A stretch of DNA of 64,000 nucleotides, from contig SNVD02001364.1 of assembly GCA_013180625.2 (NCBI GenBank), positions 1 through 64,000 of the forward strand, given 5' to 3'. Below, piece by piece: positions 24,274 through 39,844 of this stretch. The position numbers were made by a program, and so were the translations under genes. Under the pieces are notes generated by a model. The model was given only the letters and a program-made list of their open reading frames with translations, had not been told where the DNA came from and did not search any database. Each line of letters starts with the position of its first letter. Within the stretch, counting starts at the first letter, position 1. Source of the DNA: Boswellia sacra (taxonomy: Eukaryota; Streptophyta; Magnoliopsida; Sapindales; Burseraceae).

Positions 24274-26050
24274 TGAATCAAAGCAAGTCAATTAAAAGAA
24301 GGAAGTCAACTCCTATTGGCTAGAGAGTCAAGCACTACCCCATAAACAAGGTATAGCTTTGTTTGACAACGAAAATTTTTCTTTAACAGCTGAGATACGA
24401 AGAATAATATTATATTTATAAAATTTACATACAAAATTGATGTAATATTATTCATTCAATATCACGTAATTTTTTAATAAATTTTTTAGATAATATAATG
24501 TTTTTAACATTAAATTATGCATGTATTATTTAATATAGTGTAAAGTTTATGACAAACGTACAAATTGTACAAATTAATTGAGTGCAGAGTTTTTAAACAT
24601 CCGTGCCAGTTGCCAAACATGCACCTAATGACTTGATTATGAATAAATCAATCATCAGCCTATGCTATGCTGATCAACAAATACTTGTGATTGTGAAATT
24701 TATGCTGATCAAGAGGGGGACTTATTGTCTTTTTTTTTTTTTCCATCTTTTTCTCCCCTTCCTTGTTAATCCATTTTCAGTTGAACAGAGAGGCTTATGG
24801 CGCCAATCAGATAATGGCATGTGATGTGAGATGCCATGACCTAAAAAAATTAAAATTAGGCCGAAATGGGTCATTTTTTCTAGCCCACATCTGTGCTGCC
24901 GAAATACAACTAAAAAAATGCTTGGCCCAACATGGCATAGACGCTCAACAGGGGGCGTCGGATCGTGCCTCAGGCTGCGCCATGCTCAGGCCCAAGCACG
25001 AACTGTCCAACATACAACATGAAAAATTGCCTTAATTACTATCTCATTTTTAAGCACGGCTAATTTATAAAATTTTAAAGCAAATAAAACCCGTTAAAGA
25101 CGAGTTCTATTCATTCCTCATGTTTTATCTCATTAAATATCATTCAAAATTAAGTAAGAATAAAGTTATATGAATAAAATAATTAATATTAAAATTGATA
25201 AATTAAACAAAAGCTCTCGATTTCTCCTTTTGGCCCTTTTTCTTTTCCTAAATATTCAAAATCTAATTATCTTTTCTCTTCTCTTCATTAAATTAATAAT
25301 CATAATTTATTTATCTTTATTTGTTCTAGCTTTTGAGCCGATCACATAAAAGATCAATTATACACCAAATCATCCAATATTATCCCATGTGAATTTTGTT
25401 AATTTTATTTAAATTGAACATTGTTTCACTCTCCCTGTCAAACACCAGGATAAATAAAAGTACATGATTCATTGCTTTATCCACGTGAATTTGCTGGTGA
25501 TAGTAGCCGGCTCAAGTAAGGCGTTTTTTCTTTACTTATTCTTGAAGAAATTTTCAGCATGCAGATATATAAAATGCATTATTCTGAAAAGTGTTATGGT
25601 GTGCATCATAAGTTTCCGTTCTCTGCATTTTCTTATCCGAATTTAGTCAAATTTGTGAAGCCAGGTCGGACTTTTGTAACTAGGGTGTGAAGAAAATGTA
25701 TCAAAGGGAGGAAAATGTCTACGACGATATTTCTAAGACTATATATAAGTTGTACATAAATATTTAGCGAAATGTGTACACCTGGGTATGACATCCACCA
25801 ATACTTAAAAAAGTCAATGCATGCTTTGCCGTGTTCAAGTTGTGCTTGTTTAGACTATCGTATACTTTGTCCATGATTTGAATTTTAAATTTTTGTGTGA
25901 CCCAATCTTAAACTTAATTTAGAATCAGCCCTTTGATTTCCGCGTTTAATTTTAATATATATTAGTTATTTTACTCTGTGGCAGATCGATCTCTTTTTTT
26001 CTTTAATTCAATATTATGGGGTATTTGTACGTTTAACTAGGTAGAAGAAG
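24274..26050. other. Intergenic DNA upstream of the receptor kinase
   Basis: AT-rich, with no gene seen. The part at about 24840-25040 has patches such as GCTTGGCCCAACATGGC and CATGCTCAGGCCCAAGCACG that resemble the interior of the hAT-like element at 29815-30837, suggesting an old relic; this is weak. The last few hundred bases would contain the kinase promoter. I do not see a decisive TATA box, although ATATATAAG occurs near 25740. Confidence 0.4.
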
Positions 26051-29433
<3,383 letters not shown>

Positions 29434-29814
29434 TGATTTTATGGGTTTATTTCATCTCTCTTTCTTTCCATTAATTAAACCCGTTTTAACTATGGCTTAC
29501 CATTGGTTTCCATTCCCAACTAACAGATTTCTTTTTGTTATTATTATTGTTGTTGTTGTTGTTTGTCCTAAATACATTTTATACGATCAACAACCATCCA
29601 TTCACTTGACAGAAAGAAAGCTTATCAAAATAAAATGTGAAAGTAAACTGTACCAGAGAAATTTCCGAATTCAATTCATATTGCACGAATGTCATTTTAA
29701 TCAAATGACAAATCATCACTGTGGCAGACCGCCGTTTCCTTGTCCAACTTGATGTCTTGCTTGTTTAGTTTATAAATCCTCAATCCAAAGGGCTGCCATA
29801 GAGTTGTACCATGA
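29434..29814 (+). other. 3' flank of the receptor kinase
   Basis: Presumed 3' untranslated region and flank, with a short TTATTATTATTGTTGTTG simple repeat near 29537. The open frame at 29417-29752 overlaps the kinase stop in another frame and has no motifs; I do not treat it as a gene. Confidence 0.5.
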
Positions 29815-30837
29815 TAGACATGTACAACGTATTGTATTGTGTCGATAGGGCCAAAAATTTCGAGCCCATAACACTATTTGTACTATATTTAGTCTAATAT
29901 AAATAGTATTTTATAGCGAATCGTGTCAAACACAAAAAAATTTTTGGAGGCCCAATACAATCTATTTGGCCCAAATAGATAATGTCATGCTTAGAACCTT
30001 GCCATTTCATGCTTGGCCCAAAGGAGCCAAAGTTAGGCATGAAACTGTTTTGTCTTTAAATTTTAAATCTTTATTAAAGAGACACATATGTATCATAAAG
30101 AGACTAATTAACCCTTTATTTAGGAGACTTAAACATCTCTTTTAAGAAAAATGGACTTATTTTTTAAATTTAATTGAATTTTTAATATTTTAAAAATTTA
30201 TAAATAAACATATTTTAAACTACTTTTATTAATTATTATTGTCTTGAGTTAAAAAAATATTACATTCGCTTCATTAAAAGTATAAATCTTTAAATTTTAT
30301 TTAAACAAATAAAGATATAATAGTCAATTTCTAAAATGAAATTTGAATTCTTTATTAATAATTTAAGCTAAAAGTACAATTCTTTAAACATAGTACAAGA
30401 ATTTCATCATTATAAGTAAAACTCATTTTTATCATTTCTTTTGATTAAAATTGGGTATATTTTATAAAATAGATTAGAGAGATGACTTAGAGATTCACAA
30501 GAAGAACTGAAATGAGAGTGTGGGATCAAGTAAACTAAGAATCCAATGATTTATTTCTTTTAGTTCAAAATGTGTTTATTTTATTAATTAGATTAAAAAA
30601 GTAATTGTACTCATTCGTGCCTATCATACTTATCGTGCATCGTGCTTGACACAACCCAATCGTGCTTGATGCTGGCACGACCTATTGTGTCAAACTTTTA
30701 AGTCCGGTCTAGTCTAATCATCATTTTATACTATACCATGTTGCTATAGTATTTGTGTTTGTGTTATACTTGTATAGTATGATTTCGTACTGGACTGTGT
30801 CATGCTCATGTTTAGTCAGGCCTTTTTTACATGTCTA
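29815..30837. mobile_element. hAT-like non-autonomous element, 1023 bp
   Basis: The ends are TAGACATGTA (29815) and TACATGTCTA (ending 30837), a perfect 10-bp inverted repeat. The flanks are ACCATGA on the left and ACCATGGA on the right, an 8-bp target duplication with one lost base. The interior has GTGCATCGTGCTTGACAC and GGCCCAA motifs and no transposase. Size and structure resemble the hAT-like elements at 9189 and 41612. Confidence 0.75.
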
Positions 30838-31368
30838 ACCATGGATAAGACTCAAAAATATTTCTACCACAAACCGGTACTTACATTTGTGATTGTGGGT
30901 TTCCTTTTAATTTTATTTGTAGTTTTCTTTACTCTTTGTTATGTCACTTTTTTGCTTCCTAGATAGTTATGAGAGGCTTATATATACTGCCATTAGATTT
31001 TGGCTATACAGCTGCGAAACCTAACGAGGATTAAGTATGGAGCGTTGAAAATTTGACCTACAATTTCTGGATTAGATTATCGAGTGATATCGTGACAGCA
31101 AAAGCCCTTCTGGGCACAAATCTATTGATCAAAATGCATCTTCCGCAAGACTTGAAAAGACTTTTCCCTATGTTATGATATCAAGAGATGAAACTCCCTT
31201 ATCATCAAGCAATATAATTCTTAAAAGCTCACAAAGCACAAAAAAATTCTTGATTTTCACCATTAAAATTATGAACGTCTATAACATTACAAAACCTGAG
31301 AGTAGAGAGAAAATAAAAGCTGGATCCGGAAACAAAAATTCGTAAAATTTCATGCTCTCTTCTGTTCT
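30838..31368. other. Intergenic DNA between hAT element and small minus-strand gene
   Basis: No gene recognised. The last 150 bases resemble the 3' flanks of the two other copies of the small gene family (42840-43000 and 45110-45260), so they probably belong to the duplicated unit. Confidence 0.4.
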
Positions 31369-31754
31369 TCATTTGCAGTCTTTTACCTCTTTTCCCTTTC
31401 TTCCCACAGGAAATCCAAGCCAAAACCCCGGCATCTGTATCTGAAAGATTGCAAATTTTTAATCTTTAATCATGCTATCATACCATTCTAGTATACAGCC
31501 GCCAGAAAAATTCCAGTTGAGGTTTAGTTTACCTTAACTTGTCCTTTAGTCATAGAAAATTTCTCAGATGGCCTCATTGATTGTTCTTCATGACAGAATA
31601 TTTCTCGGATGGTCTCAATGATTGTTCTTGAGGGATTTATAGAAGATTTCTCGGATGCCTTCAATTCCTTGACGCGTGTTATTTCCTCCTCTATCAACTC
31701 GTTTGCCGTTTCAATCAACCGTATTTTATCCCTTCTTTTCTTCTTCTTCTTCAT
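31369..31754 (-). CDS. Small two-exon gene-like unit with RPSEK repeat, copy 1 (unrecognised)
   Basis: I do not recognise this family. Predicted exon 1 (31754-31533, 74 codons) starts with a lysine/arginine-rich MKKKKKRRDKIRL, then a helix-prone acidic/basic stretch, then repeat units ending EEQSMRPSEKFSMTKGQ. The donor is AAG|GTAAAC at 31533. Exon 2 would begin at 31440 after a TTTCAG acceptor and run to a TGA at 31369. The exon-2 sequence is related to copy 3 but probably frame-shifted, since another frame keeps an LDFLWEEREKR stretch like LERLWDKWEHK in copy 3. No signal peptide or membrane segment is seen. It lies antiparallel between the two receptor-kinase copies. Expression is unproven. 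Confidence 0.4.
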
Positions 31755-32580
31755 AAATCATGATCATTCTGGTGAGAGGTTAAAGTTAAATAAAAAGTTA
31801 GCCAGCCAAATTACACAATAATGATAATGATAATAATTAAAAAAAAAAGAAATTAAAATAATACAAATGTTAGCTCTTCAGTATGCCCCGGATATGATGA
31901 TATCTTTCTGTATTTATTATTATTTAATAATCCTAACGAACCATATTTATAAAGAGAAAAACGTTATAGTGATCATAGAAGTTTATATATCTATATATGA
32001 ACTTAAATTTTTTTACTTAATTTTTGGACATTAACTACTTATCATTAATTTATTATAAAGAGATGGTTATTTTAATGGCAATTCATCACCTTTGAACCAT
32101 CGGATTATAATGGATTAATGATTAATAATTAGTAAAAAAAAATAAGTAAATAAATTTAAGTCCCCGTAAAAAATTAATATCCACTAATTGGGATGATCTG
32201 TAACACTGATAAAAAATTAATGCATACTATTCCTCATGTTAATATATTAAACACATAAAATTAAACTTGTTTAAACTTAGTTTATTGTGAAACAAAACTT
32301 TATATGACGACCATTCTTAAATTAAGGATCGGACTAGTGGCTTGAATTAATTGGTTCTCCCCCGACTCTTGACAAGTTCTTCCTTGCCTCCTCATTGATT
32401 AATGTTTTAGGTTACCAAACTTTACTTCCAAGCAGCTCCGTGATTTCAGCATTGAAAAATTTCAGATGCTGCATGTATATATATATACATGTCTATACTT
32501 TGCGGCAGAAAAAAAAACACAAATTCGACTGCATTTTACTTTTGATACATTAATAATTACATTTAGCTAGAAGGACAAGA
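31755..32580. other. Intergenic DNA upstream of the broken kinase
   Basis: AT-rich, with short ATA/TATA runs (for example near 32476). It would hold the divergent promoters of the small minus-strand unit and the second receptor kinase. A short mirror repeat around AGATCATAA/TTAATGATT is not strong enough to call. Confidence 0.35.
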
Positions 32581-32965
32581 ATGCCGATTGTGCTTTTCTC
32601 GGTCTCAAGAGCCATTGGGTTCCTCCATCGACTTCCGTTTCTGTCCTTTGTTCTGTCACAGGGTTCATTAGGTGCTGATAATCAATACCAACCCCTGAAA
32701 TCATATTGCCCACGTAGCCACAATAATACAGCTTCCATCAACTTTATATACAATCTTAGTCGCCTCTTCAACCGAAAACTTTACAGGGACGGTGGCAATT
32801 CCTTGTATTACAACACAACGACGGGGAATCTCCAGAAAAAAATTTATGGTTTTTATCTTTGTAAATCATATGTGGCTCATCAGTCCGGCCAGAAGTGCGC
32901 AGCTGATGCCATCGATACTATTATGTCTAGATGTAATGGCACCAAGGAGGCAATTATATGGTATG

Positions 32966-35667
32966 ATGCATGTAAAGCCCATTAACTCCTACTAATGGCC
33001 CATATAATTTTTTTTTAGCAAACCAACCCAAATTTTTTTCAACCTAGCACATCCTCTCATATTTTTGCATTTATATTAGATAGGAAATTAGAATAAAAAA
33101 GAAAAAAAAAATCTAGAGAGAGAGAAGAAAAGAAGACAGACGTGAGAAGGGGAGATAGCTCAAGGGAAGTGGCAAATTTGGAGGATTTTTGAGGGCTTCT
33201 CAAGGTAATTCCTTCATCTTTAACTTAAATTAGATTCAATATTTTGATTCCTACCTGTAGATACGAATTTTAGAGGAGTTATGTAGTATTTGAAAAATTT
33301 TTAGAGAGAGAAGATAGAGAGAGAAGGAAGAACAATGATGAAATTGGAAGTATTATTCAAGGTATTTCACATTTTTATTGATTTTTATAGAATTTGTTTT
33401 AAGGTATGTTAAGTTTTGATGATAATTATGGAAATCTAAGGTTTTATAAACAGTAGCATTTCCGAAAATTCCTGTAATTTGTTGGCTTTGAATCTGATTC
33501 TCAAATTTATATATGTTAAAATAGACATCATAAGAATTTGTTTAAAGTTGGATTCACTGAAAAATGTTGAGTATGCAATTTTATATGAATTTTCAAATTT
33601 TACTGTTTACTACTGGAAATTCAATTTTTCTGCAGAAAATCAATTTTGGGTAAGTTATTTGGAGTATCTAGAGGTCTTCAAAAATTATGAAATTTGGGAT
33701 ACAAGTTTGTATATATGTCTAGTTTAAATCCAAAGAGTTTTGTGATTTTAGGAATTTATTACAAATTATCATGTATTTTAAAAAATGGAGAGGTCAGTTA
33801 TGGAAACGAATATGTAGAATTTTTGTATCTAGAAACATGATGATTTTGAGGTTCCTAATGAACATAGAATGCTATAAAATTTTATATGGTATTAGATATG
33901 TAGAAAGTATGTATAAAATTTTAGACTATTTTGACAAGTCAATTATTTATTAAAAATCAGAGAGCAAGAACTGTTCTGTTTAAGAAGTTTGGAAATAGAG
34001 TTAATTAAGATTGATTAGATTAAGAGATGAAATTGGATATTAGGAATTTTAAACATTCAAGTTGATTATGAATTGAATATGATGTGATGAGCTTTTTTAT
34101 GATGTTAGGACAAGGAAGGATTAATTCTTTGTTGAAGGATGTGGCCAGCTAGATGGAACGTTGACTTTGGAATCAATTGCGAGCTAACCGAGTTGTGCAA
34201 CCAAATTAGTGAGTGGAAAAATATTTTATTTTATGGGTTATAATGATTTCTTTAATGTTATTTTATAGATATTTTAGAAAGTTTTAGAGAGAGTAGAAGA
34301 TTTATTTTTTTGGATAATTAAGAAATTTGTTATAGTATTTACTTAGTTACGTTTATTTAGCATTTTATAGCATTTTCGAGAATTTTAGCGAATTTAGAAG
34401 AATTCAAGTTAGTTTTTTTTTTTTTTGTATTTCTTGAGGGTAGATAGACCCATTTGTTATGCTTGCTTTCAATCGTTAAGATATTTCAAAGCTAGTTTTC
34501 AAAATGGTTGTAGACATGAATTTTAGTTTTGAAATTAGTTTTTTTGAACAAAGATATAACATTTAGAAAAGAAAAATCAGACTTTATATTTGAAGTGCAT
34601 TTTAGTTTTCAAAAAGTTATAATTCGTAAATTTAAAGAAAGTGTGAAAGCATTGATATTTAAAGTTTTCATAGTCATTTGACTCAAGGATTTCTTAAAGT
34701 ATTTAGAAATATCCTTTTAAATGTTTGCTATGGACTAATTCAAATAATACAAATATTTTCAGTTTTAGCTTGCATAAAATTTTTAGATTTTCATAAATTG
34801 CTTGAAAAGAGAAATTTTAGCATATAAAGCAGTTTTTCAATGAAATTAATTTTTAATAAAAACAAGGAAGTACAGTTATGTTATACTAAGCTAGTACCCA
34901 GATACTCAAACAGTTATTCATATCACTTAGACAGTGATATAGATAGAGGCCTTTGGGGCCCGTTCGGACATACATAGAGGCTTTGGGCCGTGTGATCTGG
35001 GCGCTTTAGCCATTTGAGGGCAGCTCTGCGCATGCGTATGACTAGTATAACAGGCATGTGCGCTGTTAGATCTCGCCAGCTACAGATAGCTCTGCCTGCG
35101 TGATGTAGACCTCACCAGGTGTGAGGAGATTCACATAGTGTCTGTGCGATGTTAGATCTCGTCAGGTAGGATCAGATAGCTTCACGGGTACTTATTTAGT
35201 ATATCAGTACGAGTTTTAAATATTTATATGAATTAAGAAAAGAAAAGTATTCAGAAAAAAATGTTTAGCAAATTTTTATAAAATTTATCCAAAATTTTTA
35301 GAAAGAATTTTGCTATTATAGTTTATGTACCTCAACAGCTTCATTATTTTATAATTTTATGAAAATTAAAGCATAATTCTTCTCATGAGTTATATAATGT
35401 TCTTTTTAAAAGAAGATTTGTATAGAAAGTTATGCATTTTGAATTAAATCACAGTTGAATAGATGTTTTAGCATGATCATCAAGAGCATCTTTATCATAT
35501 GATTGAAGATGATTATTTTATTGTTTTAAGTATAGACAACAAGTAATATTTTAATGAATTTAGTCATTCAATAGTCATTTATTTTAAAGTTTTATGATAT
35601 TTTAGATGATACGAAAGTTATGGGTTATAAAGATTATTTCTTTTATAAACAAAGATTTATTTTATAA

Positions 35668-35710
<43 letters not shown>

Positions 35711-36014
35711 ATTTATTTACAAATATATCTTTATCTCCACTCACTGAGTTTTATACTTACTTTTTTGTTTTATTTTTCTTTCTTTTTAAAATTTTTTCCC
35801 CCAGGTGAAAGAATAATATGATTTTGTTAGAAAGTTTGGAGGCTCAGCCACGTAATGGTGCAAGGATGTGTTAAGTTGTAATAGTTATATTGTATAAAAA
35901 TTTATTTGCGGTTGTAATAGGACCATAAGAAAGACAAGAATTAAGAAACAGTCAATAGCCCACAGTTTTATGCATGATTTGCCCATATAGCTAAAGGTGG
36001 GTCGTGTCAATGCA
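32966..36014 (+). mobile_element. Solo gypsy LTR inside the kinase pseudogene, perfect 5-bp duplication
   Basis: The element proper spans 32971-36009 (3039 bp), starting TGTAAAGCCC and ending GGTCGTGTCA. It is flanked by identical ATGCA copies at 32966-32970 and 36010-36014. No internal domain or second LTR is present, so it is a solo LTR left by LTR-LTR recombination. It interrupts the first DUF26 exon: coding reads through to ATTATATGGTATGATGCA on the left and resumes CTGGTGCGCTTTTCTAAC on the right. The G/C-rich part at 34930-35190 carries a repeat of about 87 bp with TGTTAGATCTCG. Length and ends resemble chromovirus-type LTRs. Confidence 0.92.
35671..35707. repeat. (AT)n microsatellite in the solo LTR
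   Basis: A run of about 18 AT/TA dinucleotides inside the solo LTR. Confidence 0.95.
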
Positions 36015-36424
36015 TGTCTGGTGCGCTTTTCTAACAAAAATTCCTTCTCTACCATGGATATATCGCCATTTTTGTTCCTTTATAATGTGAAAAACGTTAC
36101 TGAAACTGAAAAATTCAGAGGGATTTAGGTCAAGTCCTTCAATGACGTAATTTCTACCACAACTTCAAGTGCTTCTAAGTATGGCAAGCTGAAGGTTAAA
36201 ATTTCTACCTCAGATACACTATATGCTTCAATGCAGTGCATATCAGATTTGTCAAAACCTAAGTGCTCTCGTTGCCTTAAAATCGTAGTGAGTAGAGTTT
36301 TTGAAGTAAGCGTCTAGGAGAAAAAGAGTGTTCAAATTCTTAATCCAAGTTGCACTATAAGGTACGAGATGCACCCCTTTTTCGAGAAGTCTACCGTTAA
36401 AGCTCTAGTACCCACCTCTTAGTA

Positions 36425-36660
36425 AGAAGAGTTGATAAATAAGCTTAAGCTAATAACTAAGCTCCAGCCTCTAGGCTCTAGCTGAGCATACAGCTTCCAG
36501 ATCAGCTATAGTTCCAGCTGAGCAAATACTTCTAGAACAGTTAGCTAATCTTAAGCATGATTAAGAGTGTTAAGCATGTTGCTAAGTTTGTTGAAATTTG
36601 CTAAGTTTCTGTTAAGAGTGTGCTTAAGAGAAGTAATGAATATAATATAAGTACTATAAA
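36425..36660. other. Short unassigned insert in the kinase pseudogene
   Basis: About 236 bases between the end of kinase-like coding sequence (near 36420) and the next LTR. The sequence is rich in CTTAAGC, AGCTGAGCA and AAGCTCCAGCC motifs with short internal repeats. It does not match the intact kinase gene. It may be the remnant of another insertion or rearranged DNA. Confidence 0.4.
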
Positions 36661-39600
36661 TGTTACAACCCGTACCTAAGGGGTCCAAAGTGCAACTAAA
36701 CATTCACTCAAGGCAATGCAACATAGAAAACGATAATGTTGCAACGGACCAAAAATTTGTCAAGGGAACTCCATTGTTGCCATACCAAAATCCTCTTTAT
36801 CCTAAGCAGCATTAGTCACCTGAGACACACAATAAAACTAATGAGTAGAAACTCAGTAAGCTAATTGAAGGCACTAGCTTAGTCAAACATTGGAAAATCA
36901 AATAAAGGTGTAAAAATTGTTCATTTCTTATCTCATAAGTAACAATTTCTTAAGTTTTAAGTCATAAAAAATATTATTCACTATTCACATTCGCGCTTCT
37001 ACACAAGGAAGTTGACGCGCCTACGCCAAGGCTAGGGTTGGTGCCCCTTTCAAGATACCAAAACGGCGCTCCTACACCACTTAAATTGAGTGCCTGTGCC
37101 CATTTCTGTTTTGGCTATCTTTCCTTAGACCATTTCACTTACACAACCACACAAACACTAATCTCATTTCACATGTGCCTTTGTCAAGCCATTCACATTC
37201 CTTATACAAATTCATAAGCACATACTTCATTTCATATATGTTTTTCTTAAGCCATTCACATCACTCATTTGCATATGTGTTTATTCATTCGCAACTCATT
37301 CACATATGTGCTTATTTCATTCACACATTCATTTATCTTGTTTCAATATAACCTTGGGGAGTATAACACATATTATCACAAATTTGAGGCTAGTCTGACA
37401 ATCTAGGCGATACCGGACCCATGCTACCGAATCCTGTGCAAAGAAATACATGGTTCGGAACCTTCCCTCATTCAGTCAATCACAAATATTTGAGCCATGC
37501 ACATTACCATAAGTCTGAGGCTAGTCCGACAATCCGGGTGATATCGGTCTCATGCTATAGTTCGAACCTCCCCTCGGTCAATCAATCACAAAGATTTGGC
37601 CCCACACACTATCATAAGTCTGAGGCAAATCTGACAATCCAGGTGATATTAGTCCCATACTATGGTTCGGACCTCCCCTCAGTCAATTTATCACAAAGAT
37701 CTAGGCCCACACATTATCATAAGTCTAAGGCTAGTATGACAATCCGGGTGATACCGGTCACATGTTATGGTTCGGACCTCTCCTCAGACAATCAATCACA
37801 AAGTTTTGGGCCCACATATTATCATAAGTATGAGGTTAGTTCGACAATGACGGTGATACCGATCCCATGCTATGGTTCGGACCTCCCATCAGTCAATCAA
37901 TCACAAAGATTTGGGCCCCCATGCATACATATTAATGTCTCCTCAAGGTTTGGCACAAATTATCCTTTTCATAGTTTTCTCACATATCATTTCCATATAC
38001 ACAATATTCATGTCATCAAATATAAAAACCATATGCCCATTTCCAGGCCATCATAAATCAAGGCCTTAAGCACAATTTCGGTCAATCACATATCAAAATC
38101 ATGGGCGTAATTAAATGTCATCACTTATTAAAATCATACGCATAATTCATTGCAAGCACATATCTACAATCATAGGCCTAATTAATTGCTAGCACATATC
38201 CACAATCATAGGCATAATTCAATGTCATCACGTACTCAAATTCATAAGACTTCCTTAACACATCTCATTCAATTCACGAGTTCACATTGTAAATCCCATA
38301 ACATAAGCTCAAAGTTAAAATTCACATTTTAATCTCACAACTCAAGCTCAAAGTCTAATTTTTCATTCATCACAAACACCACAATTCAATAGCCATAACA
38401 CTAACGTTTAGCAAAATCACACTACACACATACCACATAAAGCATGACAACAAATTTATTATATCCTCAAAAGGTTTAGCTTATTACCTGCTTTGCTTCC
38501 CCATGAATCTTGATTTCCACCTAAAAATCATCACATTCCTTAAGGGTTAGCAGCCACTCAACCATCAAAATAACTTCATCAGTAATTTAACATTGTACAC
38601 ATAATCGTTTGAGTAATTTTAGTAGGAGGATGCGTGTCCCAATCCCCACCAAATTTCATGGAGATCAAATAAACACATGTACAATATCCCATGAAATTTA
38701 TGGGGACAAAATGAGGCTATGTGCCCCTTTGAAATCCTTTAGTTTTATTCACACCAAAATCCTGTCTATAGGCCTCTTAACTAAGCAGTACCATTTTGAA
38801 GAATTTTATAAAATCTCACAATAATCAAATATTTACCAAATTTTTCAGGCTAGTAATAGACACATATAAAAGTTATTTTACAAAAAATAACAATTTTCTA
38901 ATAAGATTGGGTCAATCAAAAGCAATTTAATTCGTATACTCTGTTCTAAAAGTCAAAATCCTCAGTTTTATAAGTCCAATTTTGAAAAATTACAACAATT
39001 CATACAAAGCATGAAAAGCCATGAAAATTTCCAGTTCAAAAGAAAGAATGTTCAAGGTATTGTATACGTAAAATCAGGAGTTTTTGTGAAGATTTAGTCC
39101 CCCAATTAAAATTTGTTCCGCCTACTCTGTTTAAAAACAGGGGAAATCCAAATTTCGTGTCAGCAATTCAAAAATTCACCAAAATTCACACATTATGAAT
39201 TTTTAAGTCATTCAAAATTCTATAAAATCCCTGACAATGTCTAGTTTATCAATAAAAATTTTAGAACCAAAATATGATCCTAGTATTTTTGAGAATTTTT
39301 GTACTTTACACTGCTCAGTATAGAAACTCTGCAGAATTCAAACTCTTATCATCATTTCCAATCTCCTATCATAATCTAATCCCCTCAGATCTTTCACAAC
39401 TCATATAAAATCATGTTTTCAATAAATTTCAGAACATGCATAACACACTTGCACCATGATTCATGCTATATCACATTAATTTCTTGCAAAAATCAATGTA
39501 ACACTACAAGATATTGGAGGAGTTAAGTCCTACCTTTATCTTGCCTCCTCCTTCCTTCTTCTTCCTCAATTTGTTGGCAAAATTACGGGGAAGAGATGAG

Positions 39601-39844
39601 GGCTGGGGTGTAGAGCTAAGAATCAAATAAGCAAATTCATCTAGAAATATCTCTTTTATACTTATCCAAGCATGCATGCAAAAATTTGTTTAACCCCTTA
39701 AGCTTTCAAGTCTTCCTAAATAACCCTTCCATGTCTTATCTATTAACATCTTACTCCCATGTATATACAAAATTAATAATACTAGTGACACATAATAATA
39801 ATGAAATGAAGGTTAGGCGCATTCTTACAAATTAGGATGTCACA
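36661..39844 (-). mobile_element. Gypsy LTR (chromovirus-like), second insertion in the kinase pseudogene
   Basis: A 3.18-kb LTR in the minus orientation, starting TGTGACATCCTAATTTG (39844) and ending GGTACGGGTTGTAACA (36661). It is homologous to the LTR at 6654-13810, sharing the end motif and the ATGAAAATTTCCAGTTCAA section. A 105-bp tandem array sits at 37385-37925. No gag or pol is next to it, so it is a solo or truncated LTR. I find no matching 5-bp flanks (ATAAA against GTAAC), which argues for a later deletion or rearrangement at one side. Confidence 0.8.
37385..37925. repeat. 105-bp tandem repeat array inside the LTR
   Basis: About five copies with a strict 105-bp period: CATAAGTCTGAGGCTAG-type anchors lie at about 37508, 37613, 37718 and 37823. 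Each unit has GGTGATACCGGTCCCATG and GGTTCGGACCTCCCCTC. Because 105 is a multiple of three, one frame stays open across the array (37421-38056) and mimics a repetitive protein; this is not a gene. Confidence 0.92.

Noticed and set aside
31609..31821. Plus-strand open frame opposite small-gene copy 1
   Set aside because: The homology between copies (repeat motif, splice donor) is on the minus strand; the plus frame is a shadow, as is the one at 43210-43506.
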